From contig JAJLRJ010000011.1 in the NCBI GenBank assembly GCA_024195265.1, positions 3,626,866 through 3,690,865 on the forward strand: a stretch of DNA of 64,000 nucleotides. The letters run 5' to 3'. The notes beneath the pieces are model-generated. The model was not told where the DNA came from. It searched no databases and worked only from the letters and a program-made list of their open reading frames with translations. How positions within the stretch are numbered: the stretch's first letter is position 1; every line of letters begins with the position of its first letter. The stretch is from Dendrophyllia cribrosa (taxonomy: Eukaryota; Cnidaria; Anthozoa; Scleractinia; Dendrophylliidae). The translations under genes and the position numbers were made by a program. Below, one piece after another: positions 48,665 through 60,830 of the stretch.

Positions 48665-51600
48665 CTAAGGACAACGCAAAGTATAACAAATCATACTGTT
48701 GTACTTGTGGCTCCATTCCTCACAAGCCACAGCTTTCAATTCTTTGCTAAATTTGCAGACTAGCCACCAGGTACAGTGACTTTCACGGATCTCAAAATTA
48801 AAAAGCAAATCCATTGGTTTGCAAGCTGGATCTCCATTAGGCTTCCGGCTGGGGACCGGGTTCTCTTCGCAGAATGGGAGTCCACTAAGGTTGGCAGAAA
48901 CAAGATCTCTTGCTGTGGACAAAAACGAAATAGAAATGGTAAATAATTTAAAGACACTACTCAGACCCATTTCTTGAACTATTCCAATTTCCAAATTTTC
49001 GGAATTCTTCGAAAGATATTTTGAAATAGTAGCGTGAAAACTCAAGGTATATGTTGACAGTGTGTAGGACTGCATAAATGTATGGTCAAATGCAACGCCA
49101 TATAAAAATGACGGGGGTGCTCGTCAGAAAATTTCGAAAAACACCCTAAAAGGTACCAGAATCTCGTTTGATAGGCCTTTTACCCCTAAGAGGTACCAAT
49201 TTTATACAACACAAGACATTTTCTGTCATATTTTTGTCAGCTCAATACCCTAAAAAGTACCGCGATAATTCTAACCATGGTCATTTTAGATTTCAGTACC
49301 CTAAGCGGTACCAATCTACAAATTTTGACCCCTAAAAGGTACAACAAGCACCCCCGTCATTTTCATATTGGAGTCCCCCCCTCCCCCGGGTTGCTTCAGA
49401 CCTTACAAATAGAACACAAAAAACTTTTGTTCATGGTGTGCTGTCAGATAGCTGCACAATTAAATGCGGAATACCACAGGGTTCTATTCTTGGACCGCTA
49501 CTATTTATTGTTTACATAAATGATCTTCCATCTTGTAACCTCTACTCTAAAGTGCAGATGACGGTATGCAGATGATACTAGCTTGCATGTTGCACATTCT
49601 AATGAGTACATCTTGGAACAACAAATGAATCATGATCTACGTGAAATACATACTTGGCTAATAGCGAATAAACTTAGCCTAAATGTGATAAAGACAAAAT
49701 ATATGATTGTTAAGCTGGTCAATATAGGACAAAACACCTTGAGTACCAGTTTAATATTCATGTCGATCACAAAAATAAACCCCTTGTAAGGTATGAGACG
49801 TATCAATATCTTGGTGTTGAAATAGATCAATCATTAACATGGACAAATCATGTAGACAAAATTGCTAAGAAAATTTCTGGAGGGATTGGAGTTCTGAGAC
49901 GTGTAAGGCATCTCATACCTTATCATACATTAATTACAATGTACAGTTCCCTTGTATTACCATATTTCGATTATTGTAGTATAGTGTGAGGAAGCTGTGG
50001 GAAAGGGATGTGTTACAGACTCCAGACCCTCCAAAACAGAGCTCCCAGGGTAGTAACCTCCTCTAATTAAGATAGACGATCAGTTGAGATACTGGATGAA
50101 CTTAGGTGGGATAATCTTGAGACACGAAGGACAATTCGAATTGCACCTGATCATTTGGCTCAAACGTTTAAAAGTACAAACTCTATGTTTTCCTACAAAT
50201 GGCGGCCGATTTATTATTCTTTTATATGTATGTTAATTAGCCTGACTAGCCTCATTTTAGAGTAAACATTCTTTTGAACTTTGCACATGCTAACGAGGCC
50301 AGTCAGGCTAATTTACATACACAAAAAAGAATAATAAATCGGCCGCCATATTTGCATTCGGTGTATAATTTGTTTGTACCAAGACCGGTATACTGAGGCT
50401 GGAAAAAACAGCTTCCACTATCAGACTATAGAGGGGCGGTTCTCTGGAATAGTCTATCAAATACTATCAAAGGACGCAGACAAGCCTGAAATTATTTATC
50501 TCACATTTATAATTTAGTACAATTTTATATTGACCATATATATCTAATATTGTTTTTTTATTGCATGATTTTTGCACAGCTCTCTGGTGGTGGTGATGGT
50601 GGTGGTGGGGCGGGGGAGTGAAAAAGGGCGGGAGTGAATAAGGGAAAGGGGATTGAATAAGGGGAGAGGGATTGAATAAGGGGAGGGGGAGTGAACAAGG
50701 GGAGGGGGTGAATAAGGGGAGGGGGTGAATAAGGGGAGGGGGTGAGTAAGGAGAGGGGAGTGAATAAGCGGAGGGGAAGTAAATAAGGGGAGGGAAGTGA
50801 ATAATGGGAGGGGAAGTAAATAAGGGGAGGGGAAGTGAATAAGGGGAGCGGAAGTGAAAACTAATTGTTCCTGAAAACCCCCATGGGAAGGTATGTATAA
50901 TTTGTTCAATTTTCTAAGCCGATAATTACCTAAACGCGTCCGTCCTAAATTTATTTCGCTCAGCTCAGGGATTGAATTCACATCAACTTCTTCTAAGCGA
51001 TAGGCTGGGTAGTGGCCACAGAAGTCCTGCACTTCTCGTCTGAGAAGAGACTTGTCAACCCGTTCTGCAACAGTCCAGTACTTCCTCTCAATAACCCTGT
51101 GCTCGGAGGGAGGAGTTTGAGATACCTATAATTAGAGAGTAAAAAAAGTCATGATATCATAACAAGTCTGTGCCGTGGTTATGGTCATAAACTTACTAGA
51201 ACTTAAGTATAAAAAGTACAAGAAGCAAAGAACCGCGAACGAAAATGCTGAACCTGACCGATACGTGTTCGAGGAAATGTTCCGCGGCTATCCTCGCAGA
51301 CATAGGCCATCGTTTGGTACGTATTTATAACTCGACACAACAGTTTTCCGACTGAGTGACTGTTTATTATTAATAAATCCTCCTTTGAACAGGTGAGGAT
51401 CTTGATTTAAGCAGTTTAATAAACAGCCGGGTAAACAGCGAAATGCGAACATCCGTTCAGTTTAATATTAACTTTATTCGCTATATCTCCCTTATACATG
51501 CACACGGTCTCTCCACAATAAAACAAAGAAATTTATACAGCAAAGACAAAAAAAAATCACTGGCTGAATCTTGATATACTGATCTCGGCTCAGATGCTGA

Positions 51601-53373
51601 AATTTATTCACCAGTGCATCCCAGCTACCTGTTTTAGGCGGACACGTGCTCTTAGTATTTCTCGCACGACGGAGATTACATTATTACCTCTAGGGTACGT
51701 CATTTGACATAAGGTTAGATAAATGGATTATTTGTACATTGATTTGTTTGAGCATCATTACGCGCAGCCGCTTGTATTTGAGTGAACCAATATTACTCTA
51801 ACATCATTTTTTGTTTGTTTTGACGTTTAACTTCGGACTAAAAACGGATGTTTTTCTTTTACATACTTCGGACGTTTTCCTAACTGTGAAACGCTCAAAT
51901 TGGTCAGAAAGTCATTATAAACCAGTAAACCGTCCAACTTTAATACTTTGAAGAACAATTATAATCACATTCTCAATACTAACAAGTTTGTAAGGAAAAC
52001 TCGCGAATTTCTACATAAATGGTTCGCTTTGGTCGTTTATAAAGCGGTAGAAATCACCATAAGAATCAGTAATATGACATAAAGATACCTATCGATACCG
52101 TTTGCAATCCAGCCTTTAGATCGGCAGGCTTTGGCAAGCTGTCCGGCAGTGGCCCCAAATAGCATTTGGCGTCAGCTTTCACGCGCGTGACTGTCATATC
52201 CTAAAAGAAAAACAACTGATGAATGATGAATTCTGGTTTTGTGCTACAATTTAAGAAACGGTTTTTCTGTCGCGGCCAAAGTGCACTTACACTTTTAAAA
52301 TCATATAGGTAATCGGCTTCAGTGAGTCCATTGTGAGGCGGAACATGAAAGTACTCAAGTTCTTTTTCCTCGTCGATCTGTATTTTTTCAGTAAACTTTG
52401 TTCCTCTCTCAACGATGTGAACTTTAAACATTTGCGAATTTTCGGACTCCACTATTTTCTGATTGGGAATCTGTCAAAAAAAGGACAAGAAAATAGATTG
52501 CCCTTATCATTCTATTAGAGAGAAGATATTAAAACAATATTAATTGCTGCCCCGTGTTTTTCCTTTCAAGATTTTCATGGTGTATGCGAATTATATTAAA
52601 AGGAAAAAACAAAAGTTTTAATCAGTATTTTTGCAAACCTTCCGCGCCGCGAAAAAGTAAAATGTAAACCGCTAAGACTTAAATGCAGATACGTATTTTG
52701 CTGGAAATTGCGAAGTTTTATACCATTTTTTGTACAGATTTCTGGAAATATTAAACTGATGCTGATTAGGCGGACATGTATGCCGAGAACTTTTCTCACT
52801 ACATCATATTGTTGTCAAAATGATGACGTGTCGCAAAAGTCGATGAAGTCATAAGTGGTACAAAGTGCATACTCCTGAAACGCGCCTAAAAATGTGCGTT
52901 TGGAAGTCAAACTGATGGTTAAGTAGTGTTTATAGTTTAAATGAAGGAACATTTAATATCATATCAACTTACCACTGAAGCCCAAGAGATGTAGCACACG
53001 AGCAGAACTGAAATCACGACAGATGAAAAACTCTGAAAGGAAACAACATTGAAAGTTATGAGTGATATCCTTTCATAGGCGAACAACGCTTTCAGGATAA
53101 AAATGACTGGAGAGAATTCCCGATAATGTTTTTTTTTTCATCACTTTAAATTTGGTACTTCCAATTTCAAAACACGATAACTACCTTAACTCCCAGCGGC
53201 AAAAATGAAAGTTCAAGAAAAATTCAAAATTGCATTTTGTTACTCCGAGTTGCTGAAAAACAAACAAGTGCTACTGAAAATCTTGTAGTTAGCTTTGTTT
53301 GAATCATCATATTGTGAGGGTCTGATTCACAGACTCAAATAGTAAAGAAATAGAAAAAAATAGCACTAACCAT
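48665..53373 (-). CDS. Secreted BRICHOS-domain protein with cysteine-rich C-terminus (host gene, six exons)
   Basis: Exons (minus strand) are 53371-53373 (ATG only), 52973-53032, 52291-52470, 52099-52200, 50930-51125 and 48665-48912. All five introns have GT-AG ends and the phases agree throughout (0,0,0,0,1), giving ~262 aa. A signal peptide (SFSSVVISVLLVCYISWASV after Met) is followed by a pre-domain (MFKVHIVERGTKF). The BRICHOS domain has an Asp in YDFKSD, a first Cys in KCYLGPLP and a second Cys in DFCGHYPAYRLE. The last exon is a separate domain with seven Cys (FCEEN, ACKPM, HCTWW, VCKF, ACEEW, ICY, RCP). BRICHOS usually chaperones the peptide that follows it. No furin-type basic site is evident before the Cys-rich part. 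The last intron hosts a LINE fragment and a purine minisatellite. Confidence 0.75.
49096..49390. mobile_element. ~295-bp MITE with internal GGTACC words
   Basis: CCATATAAAAATGACGGGGG at the left is mirrored by CCCCGTCATTTTCATATTGG at 49352-49371, followed by a GGAGTCCCCCC/CCCCCGGG end like that of 14765-15215. The interior repeats CCCTAAAAGGTACC-like words five times. It lies in the last intron of the BRICHOS gene. Confidence 0.65.
49399..50490 (+). pseudogene. Non-LTR retrotransposon reverse-transcriptase fragment
   Basis: In successive frames it reads IKCGIPQGSILGPLLFIVYI, YADDTS (catalytic Asp-Asp), a DLREIHTWLIANKLSLN block, YLGVEIDQSLTWTNHVDKIA and a LVPRPxY/GAVLWNSL-type tail. This is the palm-to-thumb part of a LINE reverse transcriptase with several frameshifts and an early 5' truncation. 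A foldback element (50206-50353) interrupts its 3' part. It lies antisense to the BRICHOS gene, in the last intron. Confidence 0.75.
50206..50353. mobile_element. 148-bp foldback element inside the LINE fragment
   Basis: CAAATGGCGGCCGATTTATT and its inverted copy ATCGGCCGCCATATTTG flank a second inverted pair (TTAGCCTGACTAGCCTC / GAGGCCAGTCAGGCTAA). LINE coding similarity continues on both sides, so this inserted after the LINE. Confidence 0.75.
50592..50866 (+). repeat. Purine-rich minisatellite (GTGAATAAGGGGAGGGG)
   Basis: About 15 irregular copies of a 17-19-bp unit GTGAATAAGGGGAGGGG. The pure A/G strand is a candidate for triplex or G-quadruplex structure. It lies within the last intron of the BRICHOS gene, near the donor of exon 5. 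The proline-rich antisense frame over it is an artefact. Confidence 0.85.
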
Positions 53374-53448
53374 TTTTCGCAGTCGGGTTCTTCAGTCCTT
53401 CTTAAACCTTCAATACCTTAATTTTATTTTGGAAGAACGCTCGCTCTC

Positions 53449-53457
53449 TTATATATT
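53449..53457 (-). promoter_or_regulatory. TATA box of the BRICHOS gene
   Basis: AATATATAA on the minus strand, about 80 bp upstream of the ATG-bearing first exon. A start of transcription near 53420 would leave a short 5' leader. Confidence 0.45.
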
Positions 53458-53895
53458 GTTGTACCAGGAAGGTATACAAAGAAGCTCTCACGGGAAGTAA
53501 TAACCGCTCTAGCAACAGCGGAAATGAATACCTGATCTTAAGTTACCAGAACCGGGTAGAACGTGCAGCTGACGCTTCAGCCAACGCTGAACCTCCGCTT
53601 GCGTGACGCAAGTTCATGGAAGGTATTTACGCGTTTTAGTTTATTTAACCGCACTATTTGGTTTAGATGCCGGCAAAAATGATAACACTGATCGTGACCA
53701 ACATATTTGACAGACCAATTTCAGGCAGAACATAACTAAAGGAGATGTATATCGTTTAGGGTAGAGAATTCGCATTTCAAGGTTGAGAAAATAAGGATGA
53801 TTGTTTTGTTGATAGCAAACATGACGTACTGACACCGTTCACTCTATACGCTACTTCCCTCATCTCTAAACTAACATCCGTCAACACGTGCACGG

Positions 53896-54160
53896 CCTCG
53901 ACCAATCAGATATTACTTCCTTCAGCTCCAAGGTAGAATATCTCAACACGGCCTCGACCAATCAGATATTACTTCCCTTGGCTCTAAGGTAGAATATCTC
54001 AACATTTCCTCGACCAATCAAATATTACTTCCCTTGGCTCTAAGGTAGAATATCTCAACATTGCCTCGACCAATCAGATATTACTTCCCTTGGCTCCAAA
54101 ATAACAAATTTCAACACTACCTTAATCAATCTGATATCAATCCGATATGATTCCCGTTAA
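53896..54160 (+). repeat. 56-bp satellite, locus 1
   Basis: CCTCGACC recurs at 53896, 53952, 54008 and 54064, a 56-bp period. The unit contains CCTCGACCAATCAGATATTA and CTTCCCTTGGCTCTAAGGTA. Confidence 0.85.
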
Positions 54161-54372
54161 CGTGGCCTCAGGACCAATCAGTTATTACTACCATTGAGCT
54201 TTTTAAAACACATATAGACCAAGTGCCATAACCAGATGTTGTGATCCATTTTCGGAAATAATAGATTTGCGGTATCAAATTAGTTAAAAAGCCTTGTCTC
54301 AAACCATTTGGTGACAGAACACAGTTACCAGCCCGTGAGAACACTGAAAAACGTAGATGCATTTGCTTTCCT

Positions 54373-55457
54373 AAAATATACAATAAATACAATAACTTTA
54401 TTTAACGTGTACAATTACGCTTAGCAAGAGGTAGTATACCTGAGAGACACACCAAGCTAGTTTACAGGTAATGCCATGAACTAAATTAGTACAATGAAAA
54501 ATAACCAAAATAGATAAAAAATAAGTGTGTATATGTAAAATATTAATCTATAAAAATGCTAAAATATCAGTTACAACATCAATACTATCATTAATTTCTA
54601 CACTTCAATGTTAATATCATATAGGCCTTTTCTAAACGCGTTGTGGTCAGTTGCCTTTCGCAACATATTGGGGAGGGCATTCCATAACTTGGTAGCCTGA
54701 TAGCGCCATGACTTAAGGCCATACGTGGTGGTGTTTGGCTTCGGTACTTTTAAAATATCTTTACCTTACCTTATGCTCTCAGGAGTATCTGTATGATTTA
54801 GCAACTTGTAGACAGTGCTGAGGATTTTCACTTCTCTTTGATGCCTAACTGTAGTGCTGCCTAACTTCTTAAATAGATCCTCATACGGGGTACTCTTATC
54901 TTTAAAAACAAAACGAACAGCGCGCTCATTTACTTTCTCCAACTTGTCGGCAGCGGTCTTACTACAAAAATTCCATGTTTCTCCACAATAGTTAAAGCGT
55001 GGAACAATGAATGACTTATAATTAATAAACGCTCGTTGTTATTTTTAGTGGCAGCATGTTCCTCATGCGCTTTAATACTGCTACTTGTTGCGACACCTTC
55101 CTACAGACCTTAGCAGTGTGTTTTTCAAATTTCAATTTGTTGTCAACGGTAACTCCGAATAACTCGAATTCCTCACTATTCGGTATGACTATGTTCTCAC
55201 AACGAAATTCTATTTTTTTCTGTGTTTTACTTATGACCATTGCCTGATGCTAAGAGTGATTCCTTTTCATTCCGTTTTCTTCATACCATTTATCAACTTT
55301 TGATAAATCCTTATTAATATTCTCTTGAACTTTGGCAGGAATTTTATCTGCATAGAATATTTGTGTGTCATCCGCATAGGCTGACAAGGAGCTCTGTTTA
55401 ATAACATAGGCAAGATCGTTCATAAAAATATTAAATAAGACAGGGCCCAGTATGGAA
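54373..55457 (-). mobile_element. 5'-truncated LINE insertion with reverse-transcriptase remnant
   Basis: The minus strand reads SILGPVLFNIFMNDLAYVIK, YADDTQIF, DLSKVDKWYEENGMK, then ELFGVTVDNKLKFEKHTAKV and, further on, fragments of an RxxYCxxxW/LNHTD and PNTTTYGLKSWRYQATKLWN tail. The 3' end carries an AATAAATACAATAA-like tail at 54375-54395. TTCCT occurs on both sides (54368-54372 and 55458-55462) as a target duplication. The homologous site at about 60030 lacks the insertion, which fixes its borders. The coding sequence is broken near 55245. Confidence 0.8.
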
Positions 55458-55837
55458 TTCCTCAAGGTAAATGTGTTATTTGTTATCATTAATTTGAACG
55501 TACCTGGGAGACCGATAAATAGTCTTACGGTTACAGCCGCTATCAAAACAGAACTTTAATTTAGCGTTATTTGAATCGTCACGCAAAAAGGAGCATTATG
55601 TTTGAACCGAATTGCGATTAGCGACCCTTCAAATCAAAACTCAACCTTGTTTCCAACAAACATTTACCACAAGGAAAGGGTAGTAGATTGCAAAATTGTC
55701 GCTTTTGTGAGAAAAACGCGCAAAATGTGCTGCAGGGCATTGAAGTTATACCAGTGATCAGGCTGTTCATGATCAAGAATACATTATCACACCTGTAAGC
55801 GGATAAAGTTGTTGTTATGTTCTCGTTAATCTCGGTA

Positions 55838-56035
55838 ACACGGCCTCGACCAATCTGATATTACTTCCCTTGGCTCTAAGGTAGAATCTCTCAACATTGC
55901 CTCGACCAATCAGATGTTACTTCCCTTGGCTCTAAGCTACAGGTAGAAGATCCCAACACGGCCTCGACCAATCAGATATTACTTCCCTCAGCTCCAAAAT
56001 AACAAATTTCAACACTACCTCAATCAATCTGATAT
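55838..56035 (+). repeat. 56-bp satellite, locus 2
   Basis: About three copies of the 53896 unit, slightly rearranged, at the right edge of the copy 1 repeat. Confidence 0.8.
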
Positions 56036-59000
56036 GATTTCGCATATTTTAAATTGTGTATTTCCGGTTCACCGCTTTGCTTTTTACACTTCCGGTTTAG
56101 TGACTTCCGGCTACTCTCACTTCCGGCAAAACATCGTTACTGAAGTGTCACGACAGCGTCTCCTACAACCCTACTCACATTATTAGTAATGTTCACGTCA
56201 GGTATATATTATTTTCACAAGAATGACTGGCTTCATTGTGGTACAGCCTTCATTTATAAAACATTCAGTAGTAACGTGGTTTGCAGGTACGATGACTGAA
56301 TTCTCCATGTCGGACGTCTTCTTATCTTGTTTAAATTTTTAAAATTTAAATTGCTTCTTTTCTTATGGTACATTGAAGTATAAAACAAATGTTTGATACG
56401 CATGCGCATGACAAACATTTTCCGTCATTTGGTCTTATTGGTGTATAAGTCAGTTCTGTATTTCTCCCACAGAGGTGAACGTTGCTTTTATTCACAGCAT
56501 ACAACTTGAAGCCGAATTTGTCGCGATTCTGAAAAAACTAAGAGCTATTTTTAATCAGAGTTCTTCCGAGGCAAAAATGTCAAACATCGATCTCTCGCAC
56601 TCGCAATTTATTTCCCGTTTTACTGCCGATTCTTTGTAATGTCTGTATCGGAGCAGTCCTCGCTGCCTGTGGTGAGTAATTTCAAGACTTTTTTCAAGAA
56701 AGAACAATAGAAACACACGACAAAACAGCGTCGTTACTTCAGCCCATCAGATTTAATAAAATATCTGGACTTTGGGACTGGACTTCTGTGGATTATGGAC
56801 TAGGGAATGCGTGTCATATTAATGTAGATTTTTACTGACTTTATTGCTTTTTGTGGTTACTAGGTTACTAGTAACCACTATGCTGTCACCTGTGTAAGTA
56901 AGTCCGACTTTCCGAAGCGCGAAGTTGTGCCAAGTTCACCCGATTGCTGTACGATGAGACAGTTCTGATAGCTTCGGATTAGACGACTCGATTGTCAAGG
57001 CAGTTCTGTTTGTACGTGCGCGCTTTGGATTCGTGGAAAAGGTAAACGGAGCTTTCTCGTTATTTTTACTGCTTTACCAAGCACAGCTTTCACCAAATGT
57101 GGCCAAGTATTGTTTTCAAATATTATTTTAGGTATTTTCGTTGTTTGGAAAAAGGTTTTAGTGAAAAATCGAGCTGTGAATCGAAGTGTTTGTTAGCAGA
57201 CCATGAGCTATCCGAACTCATGATTCAAACGCCGCCAGCATTTCATTTCTGTATCTTTGACCATTCAGAACTGTTTTTTTTTTTATTAGCGAAAGCATTA
57301 TTATACGAATCATTTTTCCGGATAAGATTGGCATTCTATTACACAGGAAAAGTCGGCGATTTTAGAAAGTATAATAAAAATAGGTTGCTGAATTGAATTA
57401 TTTTGTGATGTTTATTATATTTTCGCAGACGCTAGCCGGTTCCTCGCAGTAATTAGGATACAATATATCGCCAAGACTTCCAGAAGCAGAAAATCACTGA
57501 ATTCTGAAAAGTGTTTGACTCTTTTAATCAAAGGAAAGACATTTTCATTCAAGGAAATATGAGTTTCATTCAAAAGTTTTGACCTTTTATAGAAAATATA
57601 TTTTAGATTCAGTGATTATAAAAACAGCTTGATATCAAATTTCATTTGACATAAAATTTGCACAAAGCAAAATTGTGTATTTGCGACAACACTTTGAAGA
57701 AACTGTGAAGCTTGGAAAAAACTTATTACAGATGGCAAAATCAAAGCATTTTTTTAAAGAACCAGCTTTAAGTTATGGAAACATTTCATTTCGATTTGGT
57801 CTTAAAATCACGGAAAGATTTTAGTGAATGCGTCACGCAACGTCTATTTACAAAATGTTTGACCAATTCATAGCAATTCTCACCAAAGATTTGAAATCTT
57901 TAAAAGAATCCCGGATCTCCTGAATGCGATTTCCTGTTTATTTAGGGCCTACAAAAAGTTAATGGCCATCCGGGCAGGTGGGGGTATCTGGGTTAAAAAT
58001 CAAGGTGCGAGGGTTGGTCGGCCTGGCCGGGAAATCCGGGCGGGGGAGGGGTAAAAAAATATTGCATCCGTCGGGGGGGGGGGGGGATTTTTTCTGGAAT
58101 AACCCATTTTACACTGGTTGCATGCGATTAAGTAACACAGGAAAACTAAATCTTTATATTGATTATCAAATTTCTTTTTACAGCATGTCATCTACTGCCT
58201 ATTTTTTAAGTAGTCTTTTCAAATGTAACAGAAATAATTCACAGCTTGGAAAGTTATAGACGAGTGTGGATTTGATCGGAATCAATAAATTAAATATTAA
58301 AAGCGAGCACAGAAAAATTGGTAACTTCAATCGCGCGTCTTAGAGTCTCTTGCGCATGAGTATAGGCTAAGTGTAGCCTCTTGTTTTATTTCATTTATAT
58401 TGAATTTTAAACCTTTGCACAACATACACATCAGATTTTACAATAACTGTGTGAATTCCCGCGCGCTGATTGGCTCATTTCTATGGTAAATAAGAGTATA
58501 GACAATGAAAATGAAAATTATTTGATGAAAATGACGTACTAGGTAACGCATGCAACGCGGTGAGGTTTCGTCAAACTTTTGGCGTCGTTGGTTCAAACAA
58601 TGAAAAATGTACTTTAAACTGGAATTCTTCAATTAGAAGAATGCTCTCTCGTCAGATAAATTTAGTTTACAATCAGCTTAACTTGCCTGAAATTAAATGC
58701 GAAGAAAAAAGGACAAACAACTTGTCGTAGTTTCACTGGAGAATGCCGTGAACGGCGGAATCAGTCGCCATCCAAGTTGCAGAAGTTGTCGCCGGCGCGA
58801 AAGAACTAAAACTGAGCTGAAAACAACATGGAACAAACTCATCTGATTCAGTATTCGAAGACATTTCAGATTGGAATAAGGTTATATTTGTAAACCGTGC
58901 CTTGTAATTTTCAATTTGACTTTGGGTTATCGTGCTCTATTTTGCGATTATCGCCGAGGGCGATTCTCTAAAATTTGCTAACAGCTCTTTGTTGTGTTGT

Positions 59001-59641
59001 GTTAATATAAAAAGGTTCTAGCGAGGATTAAAGTTGAAGAGAATTTATGGTGAGCCTTTTTCCTTATTTATTCACATAAAATGTTATTGATATAATTAAG
59101 GCTTTAATTATTCCCTACGCAAAAACATCTTGCGGTTAGGTTGTTTATCTTTATTTCCTGCAAACTCGTTCGCTCGCTGTTGCTCAAGTTTGTTTAATAT
59201 TGTAAAAAACAAATTGACCGCATTTTTCCACGGTCTGTTCTCTTATTTACTATAGAAATGACGCCATAAAATGTTCAAAACTTGGCAGTGAAACCACTCG
59301 CCTGTTCCACTTGAGTTTTGAGTCCGTGGGGGAAGAGCGCGTGACGAGCCTAAAGGTCGTCTGCGTGGGAGCTCGTCGGCTGCGCCACAAGTAATAAACT
59401 GGATTGAATAAGCGAAAAATGGTTTCACAACTTTTACAAATCAGTAAATGTAATGATTTCACTGAGAAATTCCCAGTAAAAGAACGTAGATGATTTATTT
59501 CACCCTCAAGGTAATCAGTGTGGTGTTTGTAAGTATTGTTGTACGACGCCAGAAGAAAACAAACTGAACAAGGAGATATGTGTAACGGGAAGTAAATAAC
59601 CGATGCAGCAACACAGGAAATTAATAACATCATGAGATGTG
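56036..59641. other. Host DNA, no gene recognised
   Basis: It contains a 14-G run near 58073-58086 and several short open frames without motifs. ATGTCTGTATCGGAGCAGTC at 56640 leads to a possible splice donor (GTGAGTAA), so an unrecognised first exon is conceivable. Non-coding 5' exons of the protease gene to the right could also lie here. Confidence 0.45.
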
Positions 59642-60830
59642 TTGACACCGTTCACACAGATACTACTTCCCTTATCTCTAAAATAAAACCTCAGTCAACA
59701 TGGCCTCGACCGATCAGTCACTTCCCTCAGCTCTAAGGTAGAATATCTCAACACGGCCTCGATCAATCAGATATTACTTCCCTCAGCTCCAAAGACAAAA
59801 TTCCACACGCACCTCGATCAATCGGATATGATTCCCTTTAGCTTGATAATAACCTTTTAACGTGGCATCACGACCAATCAGTCATTACTACCATTGAGCT
59901 TTTTTTTTTTCTGAAATAATAGATTTGCGGTATCAAATTAGTTAAAAAGCCTTGTCTCAAACCATTTGGTGACAGAACACAGTTACCAGCCCGTGAGAAC
60001 ACCGAAGAACGTAGATGCATTTGCTTTCCTCAAGGTAAATGTGTTATTTGTTAAGGCGGGAGTTAACCTAAACGCCACTTTTCCGCCACTTGACATGGCT
60101 TTAATGGAAATATCTCGTTCACGTTTCAAGCAATCCAAAACCTCTATGCTTAAAACATAAACCTATGTTATGGGGTATTTTGTAAATTTTTGGGTGATTT
60201 TTGGGTATGTTTGGGAGGAAATAGTTTTTCTCAAAGGATTGGTAAAATTTAGAGAAATAAGAAATGTTGAAGATTTAGTGAAGTTTTAAAATTAGAATTT
60301 GTAGTTAATAATTAATAGACGGATACCAAGTTAGTCCACTAGCAACCTGGGGTGCTCTTACGTGGGTATCGACTGTCTGTTGGTGTTCCAAAAATCATTT
60401 TCTTTCTTCTATCCCTACTTTAAACCTTTTCAAATTTCACTTAAATTCGGGTGTACCCCCGCCTTAATTTGAACGTACCTGGGAGACCGATAAATAGTCT
60501 TACGGTTACAGCCGCTATCAAAACAGAACTTTAATTTAGCGTTATTTGGATCGTCACGCAAAAAAGAGCGTTATGTTTGAACCGAATTGCGATTAGCGAC
60601 CCTTCAAATCAAAACTCAACCTTTTTTCCAACAAAAATTTACCACAAGGAAGGGGTAGTAGATTGCAAAATTGTCGCTTTTGTGAGAAAGGCGCGCAAAA
60701 TGTGCTGCAGGGCCTTGAAGTTATACCAGTGATCAGGCTGTTCATGATCAAGAATACATTATCACACGCGTACTTTGACCTGTAAGCGGATAAAGTTGTT
60801 GTTATGTTCTCGTTAATCTTACAAATTTCC
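59642..60830. repeat. Larger dispersed repeat, copy 2
   Basis: Colinear with 53829-55837 but without the LINE. It holds satellite units at about 59695-59880 (including GGCCTCGATCAATCAGATAT) and the TTAA-flanked MITE at 60055-60463. The interior blocks around CTTACGGTTACAGCCGCTAT are nearly identical to copy 1. Confidence 0.75.
60055..60463. mobile_element. 409-bp piggyBac-type MITE with TTAA duplication
   Basis: TTAA lies on both sides (60051-60054 and 60464-60467). The termini GGCGGGAGTTA and (right) GTGTACCCCCGCC are short imperfect inverted repeats. Copy 1 of the host repeat (about 55480) reads through without it. TTAA target duplication is characteristic of piggyBac transposition. It is non-coding. 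Confidence 0.75.

Larger units (their letters stand above)
53829..55837. repeat. Larger dispersed repeat, copy 1
   Basis: This shares a common backbone with 59642-60830: TGACACCGTTCAC, the 56-bp satellite, a segment ending ATGCATTTGCTTTCCT, then CAAGGTAAATGTG, a TTTGAACGTACCTGGGAGAC block and a CTGTAAGCGGATAAAG end. Copy 1 carries a LINE insertion absent from copy 2; copy 2 carries a MITE absent from copy 1. Neither copy has recognisable coding capacity of its own. Confidence 0.75.

Noticed and set aside
50544..51032. 162-codon frame ending in a Pro/Leu-rich repeat tail after the BRICHOS exon
   Set aside because: The tail is the antisense of a purine minisatellite. A good splice donor at 50924-50929 and a phase-matched Cys-rich exon at 48665-48912 give a better gene model.
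53896..54160. Regularly spaced repeats that might suggest a CRISPR array
   Set aside because: The 56-bp units are repeated along their whole length with no unique spacers, in a eukaryotic context; this is a satellite.
56640..56680. Possible first exon (ATG followed by ~10 codons and GTGAGTAA)
   Set aside because: Too short to support; no downstream exon in matching phase was found.
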